Shown in pieces: positions 26,242-35,307 of a stretch of 64,000 nucleotides of DNA. The notes under the pieces are model-generated. The model made no database searches. It was not told the origin of the DNA and saw only the letters and a program-made list of their open reading frames with translations. Position 1 is the first letter of the stretch. Each line of letters starts with the position of its first letter. A program made the position numbers and the translations under genes. This stretch comes from Candidatus Bathyarchaeota archaeon (GTDB lineage: Archaea; Thermoproteota; Bathyarchaeia; 40CM-2-53-6; DTDX01), in NCBI GenBank assembly GCA_018396775.1, contig JAGTRF010000001.1, positions 92,910 to 156,909 on the forward strand. Direction: 5' to 3'.

Positions 26242-26667
26242 TTATTTACTAATTAAAAACATAGCTATTATAGCGAGAATCACTCCAAAACCTTGTGTTA
26301 AACCAATTTTTTCTTTAAGCAAAATTGCAGATAATAAAATTGTAATTAAAGGGTATAAAGCTGTAAATGGAATTACTAAAGAAGCTTTTCCCTCTTCAAG
26401 AGCTATATAAACAGCAACAGCCCCAAATAAACAAGTAACTCCAGAAGCTAAAGCATAAAATGAACCTTTATTTAAAATCGTTAAAGCTGTAGAAAAACTC
26501 TTCATTAATGTGATGGTTAAAATTAATGCAGATAAAGCTACTCCTAAAGCAAAAAAGATTGTTGAGCGACTCCATCCTATGCTATTTGCTGCTAATTTAC
26601 TGGTGTAACCCCAAAAACCCCAAAGAATTAACCCTATTAAAGACCAAAACACCCAATTTGAAACCAA
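26242..26667 (-). CDS. EamA/DMT-family half-size transporter
   Basis: A 141-residue protein with about five membrane helices, corresponding to a single EamA unit: WVFWSLIGLILWGFWGYTSK at the start, and PFTALYPLITILLSAILLKE followed by KIGLTQGFGVILAIIA at the end. It resembles small bacterial DMT proteins that function as dimers. It is convergent with the VIT-like gene. The full-length two-domain DMT transporter at 27135 is not closely similar, so a recent split is not implied. Substrate unknown. Confidence 0.8.
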   Translation of the reverse strand: MVSNWVFWSLIGLILWGFWGYTSKLAANSIGWSRSTIFFALGVALSALILTITLMKSFSTALTILNKGSFYALASGVTCLFGAVAVYIALEEGKASLVIPFTALYPLITILLSAILLKEKIGLTQGFGVILAIIAMFLISK

Positions 26668-27134
26668 TTTATTAAGCCTCCTACAATAAAATGAAGAAAC
26701 CCAAAATATAAATTAATGTTTAAACTTCTTTGGAAATTCATCTAAAATTTTAGTTACTTTTTTACATCATTCCTCAAAAACTTTCCCTCATCCGTTTTTT
26801 TAACTAGCTCTAATGGAATCGGGTTATATTCATATATACATCTCTCTTCCTAATTGGATTTCCAACTCTAACAGCTAAGCCTTTAGCTACTAAATCTTGA
26901 AGAAGCTTTTGAGCTGTTGAGCTGTTGATCTATCTTGATTATTTTTTTAGCAAAAGCTCCAACCTAGACGCTTCTTAACCCTAAAGATACATTTCATTAA
27001 TTTTTTCATTAAAAATCATATTTGTTTATTCAATTTTGGCTTCAAAAAAACTGAAAAAGCTTTTAAAATTATTTATCATAAAAGATAGCTTTATTAAATA
27101 GAAGCGAATCCTCACTCTTAAATAGGGGTTACTA
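26668..27134. other. Intergenic region containing a regulator relic
   Basis: The only recognisable content is the winged-helix relic listed separately (26713-26935, minus) and the promoter of the following EamA gene (aaaattatttatc at about 27064-27076). The rest is AT-rich. Confidence 0.4.
26713..26935 (-). pseudogene. Winged-helix regulator relic
   Basis: The minus-strand frames give STAQKLLQDLVAKGLAVRVG then NPIRKRDVYMNITR, next (shifted) EYNPIPLELVKKTDEGKFLR, and (shifted again) KKVTKILDEFPKKFKH before TAA at 26713-26715. The first part reads like a recognition helix and wing of a winged-helix DNA-binding domain. At least two frame changes are needed and an 8-bp tandem duplication (cagctcaa twice) sits at the upstream edge. 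Family beyond wHTH is not assignable. Confidence 0.5.
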
Positions 27135-28013
27135 TTGAAAATAAGTTATTTTGCTTCTTGCACGCTTATAATTTTAATTTGGGCAGGTTCCTTTATTTTT
27201 ATTAGAGTTGGATTAAAAGATTTTCCACCGATAACTTTAGCCTTATTAAGATTCGCTTCAGCTTCCCCATTTTTATTAGCTTTCTCTCTATTCAATAGAA
27301 ATGAAAAAATTTTTAGTTTAAAAGCTAAATTTATAGAATTAAACATTTTAGCTTTAACAGGTGTCTCTCTTCTTTATATTTTTCAATTTTACTCTTTAAA
27401 ATTTATTTCTGCAGCTGCAGGCTCTATAATAATAAATTCAACAGTAATCTTCATGGCTTTGCTTTCCGCTTTATTTCTTAAAGAGAAATTAAATAAAAGA
27501 AAAGTTTCAGGGATTTTAATAGCCTTCGCTGGTGTTTCAATTCTTGTTTCAAATGGGGGAGAAGCCTTAAATTTTTCGTCAAATCAGTTTTTAGGCGGCG
27601 TTTTAATGCTTGGAGCAGCTTTATGCTGGGCTATCTACTCTGTTTTAAGCAAGAAAGTTTTGCAATTTAACTCAAGCTTAACTGTAACTACAGCAACTTT
27701 TGGTTTAGGAACTCTCCATTTGCTTCCTGCAGCTTTTATTTTAGAAAACCCGGTTAAAGCAGTTTTTGAATCTTCAAAAACTGGTTGGCTTAGCGTTTTT
27801 TATTTAGCTTTTTTAAGCTCAGCTTTAGCTTACTTTTTATGGAATAAAATTTTGGTTAAGGTTGAAGTAGCTAAGGTTGGCGCAACTCTTTACGCTATAC
27901 CTGTTCCAACAATGATTTTCGGATACATTTTTTTAAATGAAGCTATAACAAAAATAACTTTAATAGGCGCTTTACTGGTGATTTTCGGGGTTTATTTAAC
28001 TGAATCAGCATGA
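27135..28013 (+). CDS. EamA/DMT-superfamily metabolite transporter
   Basis: A 292-residue, ten-helix transporter with two EamA repeats: IWAGSFIFIRVGLKDFPPIT at the N-terminus, SALFLKEKLNKRKVSGILIA closing repeat 1, and YIFLNEAITKITLIGALLVI closing repeat 2. The family exports or imports amino acids, nucleotides or other small metabolites; the substrate is not predictable. The start is taken as the TTG at 27135. Its 3' end overlaps the convergent TBP gene by 22 bp. Confidence 0.85.
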   Translation: MKISYFASCTLIILIWAGSFIFIRVGLKDFPPITLALLRFASASPFLLAFSLFNRNEKIFSLKAKFIELNILALTGVSLLYIFQFYSLKFISAAAGSIIINSTVIFMALLSALFLKEKLNKRKVSGILIAFAGVSILVSNGGEALNFSSNQFLGGVLMLGAALCWAIYSVLSKKVLQFNSSLTVTTATFGLGTLHLLPAAFILENPVKAVFESSKTGWLSVFYLAFLSSALAYFLWNKILVKVEVAKVGATLYAIPVPTMIFGYIFLNEAITKITLIGALLVIFGVYLTESA

Positions 28014-28552
28014 AACACTGTTAACGATTCTAGTTTTTCTAAAGCTTTTTTGATTAAAGCTTCTTTTCTTCCTCCAACATAAATAATTTTTCCATTAGAA
28101 AAAATTAATGCTATGCATAACTCTTCAATTTTATATATTAATGCTGGAAATTGATCCGGTTCATAAATAGCTCCTTTCAAGTTTTCCGCTAACTCTTCTA
28201 AATTTAATTTAACATTAAACTCGCTTACAGCAACTATGTTTTGAACTTCAATTTTAACTTGATTTAAAATTACTATACCATTATTTTTTAATTCTTCAAT
28301 TAATCGTAAAATAGCTTTTTTAGCTTTGGTTTCTGATTTAGCTCCAGTGCATAATATTTTTCCAGAGTTAAAAATCATAAGAGTTGCTTTACAGTTTTTA
28401 TCTCTATAAATTAATCCTGGAAAACGTTCAGGAATATAGTTAGAATGCAAAATTTTTGAGAGAGCTTGCAAATCTAAAGGTTGAGTTAAAGAAGCTGAAG
28501 CAACAACATTCTCTATTCTAAACATTTTTCCCCGCAAATAATATAATTGCAT
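27992..28552 (-). CDS. tbp: TATA-box-binding protein (TBP)
   Basis: A 186-residue general transcription factor made of two imperfect direct repeats. Repeat 1 has RIENVVASASLTQPLDLQAL, ERFPGLIYR and LMIFNSGKILCTGAKS; repeat 2 has IEVQNIVAVSEFNVKLNLEE, DQFPALIYK and ALIFSNGKIIYVGG. All four DNA-kinking phenylalanines (two FP(G/A)LIY, two IF-x-x-G-K) are present. The likely start is either ATG 28552 or the internal ATG at 28525 (MFRIENVV), which fits the usual N-terminus better. It recruits TFB and RNA polymerase at archaeal promoters. Confidence 0.93.
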   Translation of the reverse strand: MQLYYLRGKMFRIENVVASASLTQPLDLQALSKILHSNYIPERFPGLIYRDKNCKATLMIFNSGKILCTGAKSETKAKKAILRLIEELKNNGIVILNQVKIEVQNIVAVSEFNVKLNLEELAENLKGAIYEPDQFPALIYKIEELCIALIFSNGKIIYVGGRKEALIKKALEKLESLTVFHADSVK

Positions 28553-28674
28553 GAATTAAACTTAAAAAGCTTATTTAAAGAAGTTAATCTTAATTTTTTT
28601 AAAGGCTAAATGGTTGAGAGCAACTTAATTTTTAAGCAAGAGTTTTAAATGGGATATAAGTTAAAATTTATTTT

Positions 28675-29490
28675 ATGGAAGCGTTAATTAAGGATAAGCC
28701 TTTAATAATAAAGCTTGGCGGCTCCTTAATTACAGATAAAAATGAAGCTTTTTCAGCTAGAGAATTGCTTATAAATGATCTTTGCTTAGAAATATCTAAA
28801 ATAAAACATAAAATTATTGTTGTTCATGGAGCCGGTTCCTTTGGTCATCCAATAGCTAAAAAATATGATTTGCATTTAGGGTTTAAAAATAAAGAGCAGC
28901 TTAAAGGTTTTATAGAAACAAAAATAAAGCTTCAATTGTTAAATAAAATGATTATAGATTATTTAATAAAATATAATGTTTTAGCTTTAGCTTTTCCCCC
29001 ATCAACTTTTATCTTAGCTGAAAATAGGAAAATTAAAAAAATAACCATTAAACCTTTAGTAAACGCTTTAAAGCTGGGGTTTACGCCTGTTTTGCATGGA
29101 GATATAATGTTTGATGAAGCTTTAGGCTTCTCAATAGTTTCTGGAGATCAAATAATCGCTAATTTAGCTCCAAAAGTTAAAGCTGAAAAAGTTATTTTTG
29201 GATGCGATGTTGATGGAGTTTTTACATCTGATCCGAAAAAAGATCCTGAAGCAAAACTGATTCCTATAATAAATTCAGAAAACTTTAAAAACGTTTTAAA
29301 AATGATTGAGCAGCTTAAAGTTGCTGATGTAACTGGTGGAATGAAAGGCAAGCTTATAGAATGCTTAAGCTTAGCTAAAAAAGGAATTGAATCAGTAATA
29401 ATAAATTTAACTAAACCTGAGAATTTAACTGCTTTTCTAAATGGAAAACCAATTCCATGCACTAGATTTAAACCATTTAAAACGATATAG
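28675..29490 (+). CDS. Isopentenyl phosphate kinase
   Basis: A 271-residue amino-acid-kinase-fold enzyme of the archaeal (alternative) mevalonate pathway, phosphorylating isopentenyl phosphate to IPP. Diagnostic motifs are LIIKLGGSLITDKNE at the N-terminus, VVHGAGSFGHPIAKKYDLH with the catalytic/specificity His, VLHGDIMFD, SGDQIIANLA, and GCDVDGVFTSDP. It sits near a polyprenyl synthase (31362), consistent with archaeal lipid precursor supply. A TATA-like element lies about 25 nt upstream, so the message may be near leaderless. Confidence 0.92.
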   Translation: MEALIKDKPLIIKLGGSLITDKNEAFSARELLINDLCLEISKIKHKIIVVHGAGSFGHPIAKKYDLHLGFKNKEQLKGFIETKIKLQLLNKMIIDYLIKYNVLALAFPPSTFILAENRKIKKITIKPLVNALKLGFTPVLHGDIMFDEALGFSIVSGDQIIANLAPKVKAEKVIFGCDVDGVFTSDPKKDPEAKLIPIINSENFKNVLKMIEQLKVADVTGGMKGKLIECLSLAKKGIESVIINLTKPENLTAFLNGKPIPCTRFKPFKTI

Positions 29491-29516
29491 TTAAATTATT
29501 AATTCATATTATTTTT

Positions 29517-30680
29517 ATGGTTGAAGAAAGCTTGAGTAAAGTTGGAGTTGCTGATTTAACGCTTCATTCAGGGTATGCTCCAGCTTGGTTAATTAATAGA
29601 ATGATTAAGTTAGCTCGCAGCTTGCTTTTAATAATGGTTGATGAATATGGTTTAAACGGTATTCTTAATAGATTATCGAATCCATTCTTTTTTCAAGCTT
29701 GCTCAAATGTTTTAGGTTTTGATTGGGATAGCAGCGGCTCAACTACTGTTACTTGCGGTGTTTTAAAGCAAGCTTTAAAAGAAGTTGATTTAGGGCTTAA
29801 AGTTGCAGGTGGAAAAGGTAAATACTCTCTTTTAACGCCTAAAGAAATTGATGAAATAGGCTGCTTGCTTAATTTATCCAGCGATGAAACATTTAAAATA
29901 AAATATGCAAGCAGAATGGTTGCTAAAATAGATAATGCGGCTATTCAAGCAGGTTATCAATTATATCACCACTCAATTTTTATTTCTAAAGAAGGAGATT
30001 GGACTGTAATACAGCAAGGAATGAACCCTGAATTTAAAGCAGCTAGAAGATACCATTGGTTTTCAAGCGTTATAAAAAGTTTTATTGTTGAGCCTCATCG
30101 AGGAATTATAAGCGATAAAATTCATGATAAAGCATTAAATATGACTGCTAAAGAAAGTGAGGAAGCTAGAAAAATATCAGTTGAATTAATTAATGAAGGC
30201 GTTAATAGATTAAAGCGAATATATGCTTCTTTAACGCCTCAAAAACCTTTAACTGAATTTATGTTCAAGCTGAAAGATGATTTGGAACTAAGCGTTTATA
30301 ATGCTTACTCTCTAAAGCTTAAAGATTTTGATTGGAAAATTATAGAGAAAGCTCATCAGCTTGAGCCTCAAAACTATGAAGAGCTTTTAGCTATTCAAGG
30401 AGTTGGCCCATCAACTATTAGAGGTTTAGCTTTGATTTCAGAGCTTGTTTTTGGGGCCTCCCCAAGCTGGAAAGACCCTGCAAAATATTGTTTTGCGTTT
30501 GGCGGTAAAGATGGTGTGCCATTTCCAATAGATAAAAAAGCTATGGATGAAGCTATAAAGTTTTTAGAGGAAGCTGTAAACAAAGCTAAGTTAGGTGATA
30601 AAGAGCGTTATAATGCTTTAAGAAAGCTTGCAGAATGGCGGATGAAACTAGAATATCAAAGCTTTAACGCGCGTTTATAA
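29517..30680 (+). CDS. DUF763 family protein
   Basis: A 387-residue conserved archaeal/bacterial protein of unknown function. Family features are GVADLTLHSGYAPAWLINRM, SNPFFFQACSNVLGFDWDSS, then GSTTVTCGVLKQAL; toward the C-terminus IQGVGPSTIRGLALISELV resembles a helix-hairpin-helix, so nucleic-acid contact is plausible (inference). The usual DWHSSG motif reads DWDSSG here. It follows isopentenyl phosphate kinase with a 26-bp gap and may be co-transcribed. Confidence 0.85.
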   Translation: MVEESLSKVGVADLTLHSGYAPAWLINRMIKLARSLLLIMVDEYGLNGILNRLSNPFFFQACSNVLGFDWDSSGSTTVTCGVLKQALKEVDLGLKVAGGKGKYSLLTPKEIDEIGCLLNLSSDETFKIKYASRMVAKIDNAAIQAGYQLYHHSIFISKEGDWTVIQQGMNPEFKAARRYHWFSSVIKSFIVEPHRGIISDKIHDKALNMTAKESEEARKISVELINEGVNRLKRIYASLTPQKPLTEFMFKLKDDLELSVYNAYSLKLKDFDWKIIEKAHQLEPQNYEELLAIQGVGPSTIRGLALISELVFGASPSWKDPAKYCFAFGGKDGVPFPIDKKAMDEAIKFLEEAVNKAKLGDKERYNALRKLAEWRMKLEYQSFNARL

Positions 30681-30776
30681 CTTTCACATAGTTAATTTTA
30701 GTTTAAAAAAATAATCCTAAAGATTTATTAATGTATCTTTAGTATCTTTTTCTTAGGGAAAGAGGTGATAATATAA

Positions 30777-30998
30777 ATGTTTTTAGTGATATACTCTGCG
30801 CCTAAAGTTTCAGAGCAAGCTAAAAGAATAAAATTTTATAGAAATCTTAGAAAAGCTATAGCTGAAGTTAAAGCTGAAAAAAGCACTAATAATGTGATTA
30901 AAGTTAAAGACAGGGAAGTAGCTTTAAACCTTAAAAAAATTGTGGCTAAAAATGGGGGTAAAGCAGAGGTTTATAGAGTTCTTCAAGAAGTAGCTTAA
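30777..30998 (+). CDS. Small Cas2/ferredoxin-fold-like protein, paralogue of the convergent neighbour
   Basis: A 73-residue protein, MFLVIYSAPKVSEQAKRIKF then YRNLRKAI, preceded by a strong AGAGGTGAT ribosome-binding site. Its beta-strand, x-Y-x-x-P, K-R-x-x-F-Y-R-x-hydrophobic helix and final GGKAEVYRVLQE strand line up with the convergent 76-residue gene at 30995-31225. The N-terminal (I)Y(S/D)xP...KRxxFYRxL arrangement recalls Cas2/VapD-type ferredoxin folds, but there is no CRISPR array or cas gene here. Function unknown. Confidence 0.6.
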   Translation: MFLVIYSAPKVSEQAKRIKFYRNLRKAIAEVKAEKSTNNVIKVKDREVALNLKKIVAKNGGKAEVYRVLQEVA

Positions 30999-31225
30999 AC
31001 TTTAGCAGCTTTATATAAATGAGATTTTCCATATTGCTTAGCTAAACCGTGAATTATTTGAGCTAAATCTTTATTCGGCGTTACTATAACGCTTCTTCCT
31101 GTCCACTTCCACCTTATTTTTTTAGCATCAAGCTCTCTATGAACAGCTCTGTAGAAAGCTCTACGTTTTGAAGCAGGTTCAACTGGAATGTCATATTCAA
31201 CTATCCAAACATTTTTTTCAGACAT
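30995..31225 (-). CDS. Small Cas2/ferredoxin-fold-like protein
   Basis: A 76-residue protein with VWIVEYDIPVEPASKRRAFY at the N-terminus and IHGLAKQYGKSHLYKAAKV at the end. The EYDIP...KRRAFYRAxxREL pattern resembles Cas2-type strands and helix 1, including the Asp after the first strand, yet the genomic context is not CRISPR. It overlaps the convergent plus-strand paralogue by 4 bp. The pair may encode a heterodimer (inference). Its promoter, with acttatatataaac, faces away from the prenyl synthase promoter. Confidence 0.6.
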   Translation of the reverse strand: MSEKNVWIVEYDIPVEPASKRRAFYRAVHRELDAKKIRWKWTGRSVIVTPNKDLAQIIHGLAKQYGKSHLYKAAKV

Positions 31226-31361
31226 TTAATCACACCTATATGTAGCTTTAATATAACACTTATATATAAACTTTTCCTTTTTTTACCTAAATTCTTGAGC
31301 GATTGTTATTTTTAAGAGAAAATTTATAAATTAAAAGTTTAAAATACTTTAAGGGATGTTT

Positions 31362-32366
31362 ATGAGCGAGATTACTGATTTAGTTTCATTAGGGAAAATG
31401 GTTGACCCAGTAATGCTAAGCTATATTGATAAAGGAGCTGATGCGCGTTTTATCCCTGTTTTAAAACATCAAATTCTCGCTGGCGGAAAAAGAATTAGAG
31501 CAGTATTAACAATTTTAAGCTGCGAAGCAGCTGGAGGAGACGCATCAAATGCTTTAAAATCAGCTGCTTTAATAGAGCTTATTCACAATTATTCCTTAAT
31601 AATGGATGATATAATTGATCATGGAGAAGTTAGAAGAGGGAAACCAACTGTTAGAGCTAAATATTCTGATGTTATGGCTATTTTAGCTGGAATGTTTTAT
31701 AGAGAAGTTTTAGATGAAATAGTTGATGATTGCCCGAAACCGGTTGAAATGAGAAAGCTAATGATAAACGCTATAAAAGAAACGATTGAAGGTGAAAGAT
31801 TAGATATTCTTTTTGAGCAGGCTGGTAGAGAGGAAGATTACATTAAAAAGCATAGATATAAAAATGTATCTTTAAAGCTTTACTTTAAAATGATTAGTAA
31901 AAAAACAGCTGCTTTAATTAAGGCTGCATGCATTGCTGGAGGCTTAGCTGCTAATGCTTCAAGCTTAATACTTGATGCTTTAAAAGCTTTTGGTTGGAAT
32001 ATTGGTTTAGCGTTTCAAGTTGTTGATGATATTTTAGATATTTATGGCGAGAAAACAGGTAAAGAAAAAGGTAAAGATATAATTGAGCATAAGCTTGGAA
32101 ATATTGCAATTTTATTTTCATTAAGAAATTTAAGTGGGAAAGAGAAAATTGAATTGGTTAATATTTTAAGAAAACCTAAAGTTTCAAGAATAGACTTAAA
32201 TAAAGCTTTAAAGTTAATTGAAAAAACTGAAGCTAGAGATAAAGCTTATGATTTAGGGCGAAGCTTTATTAATGAAGGGAAAAAAGCTCTTTTAAGCCTT
32301 CAAGATAGCGAAGCTAAATCTAAGCTTTTAAGCTTAGCAGACTTCATTTTAAATAGAGCTTATTAA
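31362..32366 (+). CDS. Isoprenyl diphosphate synthase (trans-polyprenyl synthase family)
   Basis: A 334-residue (from ATG 31362) head-to-tail prenyl synthase building C15-C25 chains for archaeal lipids or quinones. Motifs: AGGKRIRAVLTIL, first Asp-rich SLIMDDIIDHGEVRRGKPTV, and second Asp-rich FQVVDDILDIYGEKTGKEKG. The first motif is DDxxD without extra residues, as in archaeal GGPP/FGPP synthases. An in-frame ATG two codons upstream (31356) is less well spaced from AAGGGA. It overlaps the convergent tyrA by 23 bp. Confidence 0.9.
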   Translation: MSEITDLVSLGKMVDPVMLSYIDKGADARFIPVLKHQILAGGKRIRAVLTILSCEAAGGDASNALKSAALIELIHNYSLIMDDIIDHGEVRRGKPTVRAKYSDVMAILAGMFYREVLDEIVDDCPKPVEMRKLMINAIKETIEGERLDILFEQAGREEDYIKKHRYKNVSLKLYFKMISKKTAALIKAACIAGGLAANASSLILDALKAFGWNIGLAFQVVDDILDIYGEKTGKEKGKDIIEHKLGNIAILFSLRNLSGKEKIELVNILRKPKVSRIDLNKALKLIEKTEARDKAYDLGRSFINEGKKALLSLQDSEAKSKLLSLADFILNRAY

Positions 32367-33177
32367 ATTTAGCCATGCATTTAACTATTTTTTCAACGTC
32401 TTCATCACTCATGTTTTGGAAGGCGTTAACAACGTTTAAAAACTTTCTTCTAGCTTTAAAACCATAAACATTTCTTTTTTGAATATCTAATACAACATTT
32501 ATGTTTTCGCTTAACCTTTTTAACTGCTTTAAAGTTTTCTCAAAAAATGTTGTAGAAAAATTGGTTAATTCATTTATTGAAGCGAAATCTTCTAAAGCAA
32601 AAGCTAAGCATATATACGCGTAATGATGAATTACTTGAATAGCAGCCATTTTTTCATCATGATCCTTTAAAGAAGTTTCAATTAAGTTTAAGCCTTTCCA
32701 CCTTAAATATTCAAGCATAGCATTAGTTAATTCTCCTTCTTTAACCTTAATAAAAGCCATATTTTTATCTTTAAAGCTTTTCACTCTTGAACCGAAAAGG
32801 GGGTGAAGGCTTAAATACTCTAAACTTGAAGGAATTAAACTTAATATTTTATCTACAACACCAATTTTTACTGAAGAAACATCTATAAGTAAACCCTTCT
32901 CCATTTTAGCAGCAGCTTCAACAGCAGCTTCAATTATATTCTCTATTGGAACAGAAACTATTGTTATATCAACTGTTTTTATTAAGCTTAAATCTCCAGC
33001 TTTAACGTCTAAAGCTTTAGAGGCTTTTTCAGCTTTCTTTAAATTTCTGCTGCAAATAAATATTTCTCCTCCAGAATCTTTAAGAAGCTTAATTAAAACG
33101 CGGCCTATTTTCCCCGTTCCACCTATAACAGCTATTGAGCTTTTGGATAAGATCCTAAAATCTTTATAAAAGCGCAT
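32344..33177 (-). CDS. tyrA: Prephenate dehydrogenase
   Basis: A 277-residue NAD(P)-dependent enzyme for the tyrosine branch. The Rossmann motif IAVIGGTGKIGRVLIKLLKD begins at residue 14, and the substrate region SLHPLFGSRVKSFKDKNMAF carries the conserved HP and GSR. It lacks a C-terminal ACT domain and a chorismate mutase fusion; mutase is supplied by the adjacent pheA product. Its start overlaps the 3' end of pheA by 46 bp, so translation is coupled. It is the last gene of the aro operon. Confidence 0.88.
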   Translation of the reverse strand: MRFYKDFRILSKSSIAVIGGTGKIGRVLIKLLKDSGGEIFICSRNLKKAEKASKALDVKAGDLSLIKTVDITIVSVPIENIIEAAVEAAAKMEKGLLIDVSSVKIGVVDKILSLIPSSLEYLSLHPLFGSRVKSFKDKNMAFIKVKEGELTNAMLEYLRWKGLNLIETSLKDHDEKMAAIQVIHHYAYICLAFALEDFASINELTNFSTTFFEKTLKQLKRLSENINVVLDIQKRNVYGFKARRKFLNVVNAFQNMSDEDVEKIVKCMAKFNKLYLK

Positions 33178-34211
33178 CTCCTTTTTAACTCCTTTAAAGC
33201 CTCATTAAAAGGGTTTTTTTCTTTATGGCCTTCAAAATCGCAATAAAACAAATATTCCCAAGGTTTTTTTCTTGAGGGTCTAGACTCTATCTTCGTTAAG
33301 TTAATTTGCTTTTTAGCAAATACTTTAAGCGCTTGATATAAAGCGCCGGGTTTATGTTTAACCGAGAAAATAATTGATGTTTTATCGTTTCCAGTAGGCG
33401 CAGCTTCAATTTTGCTTAAAACAAAAAATCGAGTAAAATTATTTGTCCAATCTTCAATTTCTCGCGCTGCAATCTCCATTCCATAAATTTGAGCAGCTAA
33501 CTCTGTTCCTATAGCTGCTGCACCCTTAATTTTTTTAGCCATTTTAACAGCTAAAGCAGTGCTATTACACTCTTTAATTTTGACTTCACGCAAGTTTTCT
33601 TCAATAAACTTTCTGCATTGAGCTAAAGCTTGAGGATGCGAAATAACCAATTTAACATCCCCAATTTTTGTTCCAGGTTTAACGATTAAATTATGAGTTA
33701 TTTTTTCTTCTATTTCACCAAAAACCTTTAAGCTTGAGTTAAGCAACAAATCTAAAACTATGTTTACTGAACCTTCAAGAGAATTTTCCACAGGTGCAAC
33801 ACCAAAATCAGCGTCTTCAACTGAAACAACTCTAAAAACATCTTGTATGCTTTGGCACTCTATGAAAGTAGCTGGTGTATTAAAAAAGAATTTTTTAGCA
33901 GCCTGCTCTGAAAACGTTCCAGCTGGACCTAAAAAAGCTACTCTAATCGTTTCCCCTTCAACCTTTCTGCATAAAACCATTATTTTTCTATAAATCCATG
34001 TTACTTCATCTAAGCTTAAATCTTTTTTTAAAGCAAGCTTTTTAACTTTCGCTAAAACCTTCTCTTCTCTTAACGGATCGTAAATTGGAAGCCCCTCTTC
34101 CTTTTTAGCTTTTGAAATAGCTTTAGCTAAATCAACTCTTTTTTTAAGCAAATTTATAATTTCATAATCTATCTTATCTACTTCTTTTCTTAAAGCTTTA
34201 ACCTTACTCAT
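33132..34211 (-). CDS. pheA: Bifunctional chorismate mutase/prephenate dehydratase (P-protein)
   Basis: A 359-residue fusion. Residues 1-85 are an AroQ chorismate mutase (LRKEVDKIDYEIINLLKKRV). Residues about 90-270 are the dehydratase (VRVAFLGPAGTFSEQAAKKF, FGVAPVENSLEGSVNIVLDL, NFTRFFVLSK containing the catalytic TRF). Residues about 275-355 are an ACT regulatory domain (SIIFSVKHKPGALYQALKVF, ESRPSRKKPWEYLFYCD, the Phe-binding ESRP motif). It turns chorismate into phenylpyruvate and is probably feedback-inhibited by Phe. It overlaps aroC by 8 bp. Confidence 0.93.
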   Translation of the reverse strand: MSKVKALRKEVDKIDYEIINLLKKRVDLAKAISKAKKEEGLPIYDPLREEKVLAKVKKLALKKDLSLDEVTWIYRKIMVLCRKVEGETIRVAFLGPAGTFSEQAAKKFFFNTPATFIECQSIQDVFRVVSVEDADFGVAPVENSLEGSVNIVLDLLLNSSLKVFGEIEEKITHNLIVKPGTKIGDVKLVISHPQALAQCRKFIEENLREVKIKECNSTALAVKMAKKIKGAAAIGTELAAQIYGMEIAAREIEDWTNNFTRFFVLSKIEAAPTGNDKTSIIFSVKHKPGALYQALKVFAKKQINLTKIESRPSRKKPWEYLFYCDFEGHKEKNPFNEALKELKRRCAFIKILGSYPKAQ

Positions 34212-35307
34212 TTTTAATCACTTTTGGAATAATTCCAGCTCTGATCAAGTGATCGCATAAAGTTATAGCTATACAAGCCTCCACAACTGGAACAGCTTTC
34301 GGAACCACGCATGGATCATGTCTACCTTTAACTTCAATCCAATCCTCTTTAAATGTTTTTAAATTAATTGTTTTTTGTCTCTTCTTAATTGAGGAAGGTG
34401 GCTTAAAAGCTACTTTAACTGAAATAGGCATTCCAGTTGATAAACCGCCTAAAATTCCCCCAGCATTATTAGTTAAAGTTTTCACTTCACCATTCACTAA
34501 AGCATATTCATCGTTGTTTATTGAACCTTTAGTTTTTGAAGCTTTAAATCCTAACCCAAACTCCACGCCTTTTACGCTTGGAATAGAAAATAAAATTTTA
34601 GCTAAATCACTATCTAAAGCATCAAATATTGGCTCGCCAACACCTGGAGGCAAATTAACCGCTAATCCTTCAACAATTCCTCCAACGCTATCACCTTCTT
34701 CAGCAGCTTTAATTACAGCTTCTCTCATTAAAACAGCTGCTTCCTCATCAGCGCATCTCATAGAATTCATATAAACCTTCCTTTTTATTTCATTTATTGA
34801 AATGTTTTCTCTAGCTTTAACTCCTGCTATTTCAATAGCGTGAGCTAAAACTTCAATATTAAATTTTTTAAGAAGTTTTTTAGCGATTGCTCCAGCCATA
34901 ATAAATGAAACAGTTATTCTTCCAGAAAATATTCCTCCACCGCGATAATCGTTAAATCCTTTATATTTTACCCAAGCAGGATAATCAGCATGTCCAGGTC
35001 TAGGCTTAAATCGAATTTCCTCATAATCCTCATCAAAAACATCCTTATTTTTAACAATCATGCAAATTGGTGCGCCTGTAGAAAAACCTTTATAAACACC
35101 TGAAAGCACTTCTACTTTATCCTCTTCAATTCTAGATGAAACAACCGCTTTATCTCTTGGAATCCTTTTATCTAACTCTTTTTGAATATCAACCTCTGAA
35201 ATCTCTAAGCCTGCTGGGCAACCATCTATAAGAATCCCAACGCATTTTCCATGGCTTTCCCCAAAAATTGATATTGAAAACTCTAAACCAAACTTATTTC
35301 CAGGCAA
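34204..35307 (-). CDS. aroC: Chorismate synthase
   Basis: A 367-residue FMN-dependent enzyme converting EPSP to chorismate, the last common step. Signature motifs: FSISIFGESHGKCVGILIDG at the N-terminus, FKPRPGHADYPAWVKYKGF with the FMN/substrate RPGHAD motif, DYRGGGIFSGRITVSFIMAG, and GRHDPCVVPKAVPV. Overlaps with aroA (14 bp) and pheA (8 bp) indicate a tight operon. Confidence 0.95.
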   Translation of the reverse strand: MPGNKFGLEFSISIFGESHGKCVGILIDGCPAGLEISEVDIQKELDKRIPRDKAVVSSRIEEDKVEVLSGVYKGFSTGAPICMIVKNKDVFDEDYEEIRFKPRPGHADYPAWVKYKGFNDYRGGGIFSGRITVSFIMAGAIAKKLLKKFNIEVLAHAIEIAGVKARENISINEIKRKVYMNSMRCADEEAAVLMREAVIKAAEEGDSVGGIVEGLAVNLPPGVGEPIFDALDSDLAKILFSIPSVKGVEFGLGFKASKTKGSINNDEYALVNGEVKTLTNNAGGILGGLSTGMPISVKVAFKPPSSIKKRQKTINLKTFKEDWIEVKGRHDPCVVPKAVPVVEACIAITLCDHLIRAGIIPKVIKNE

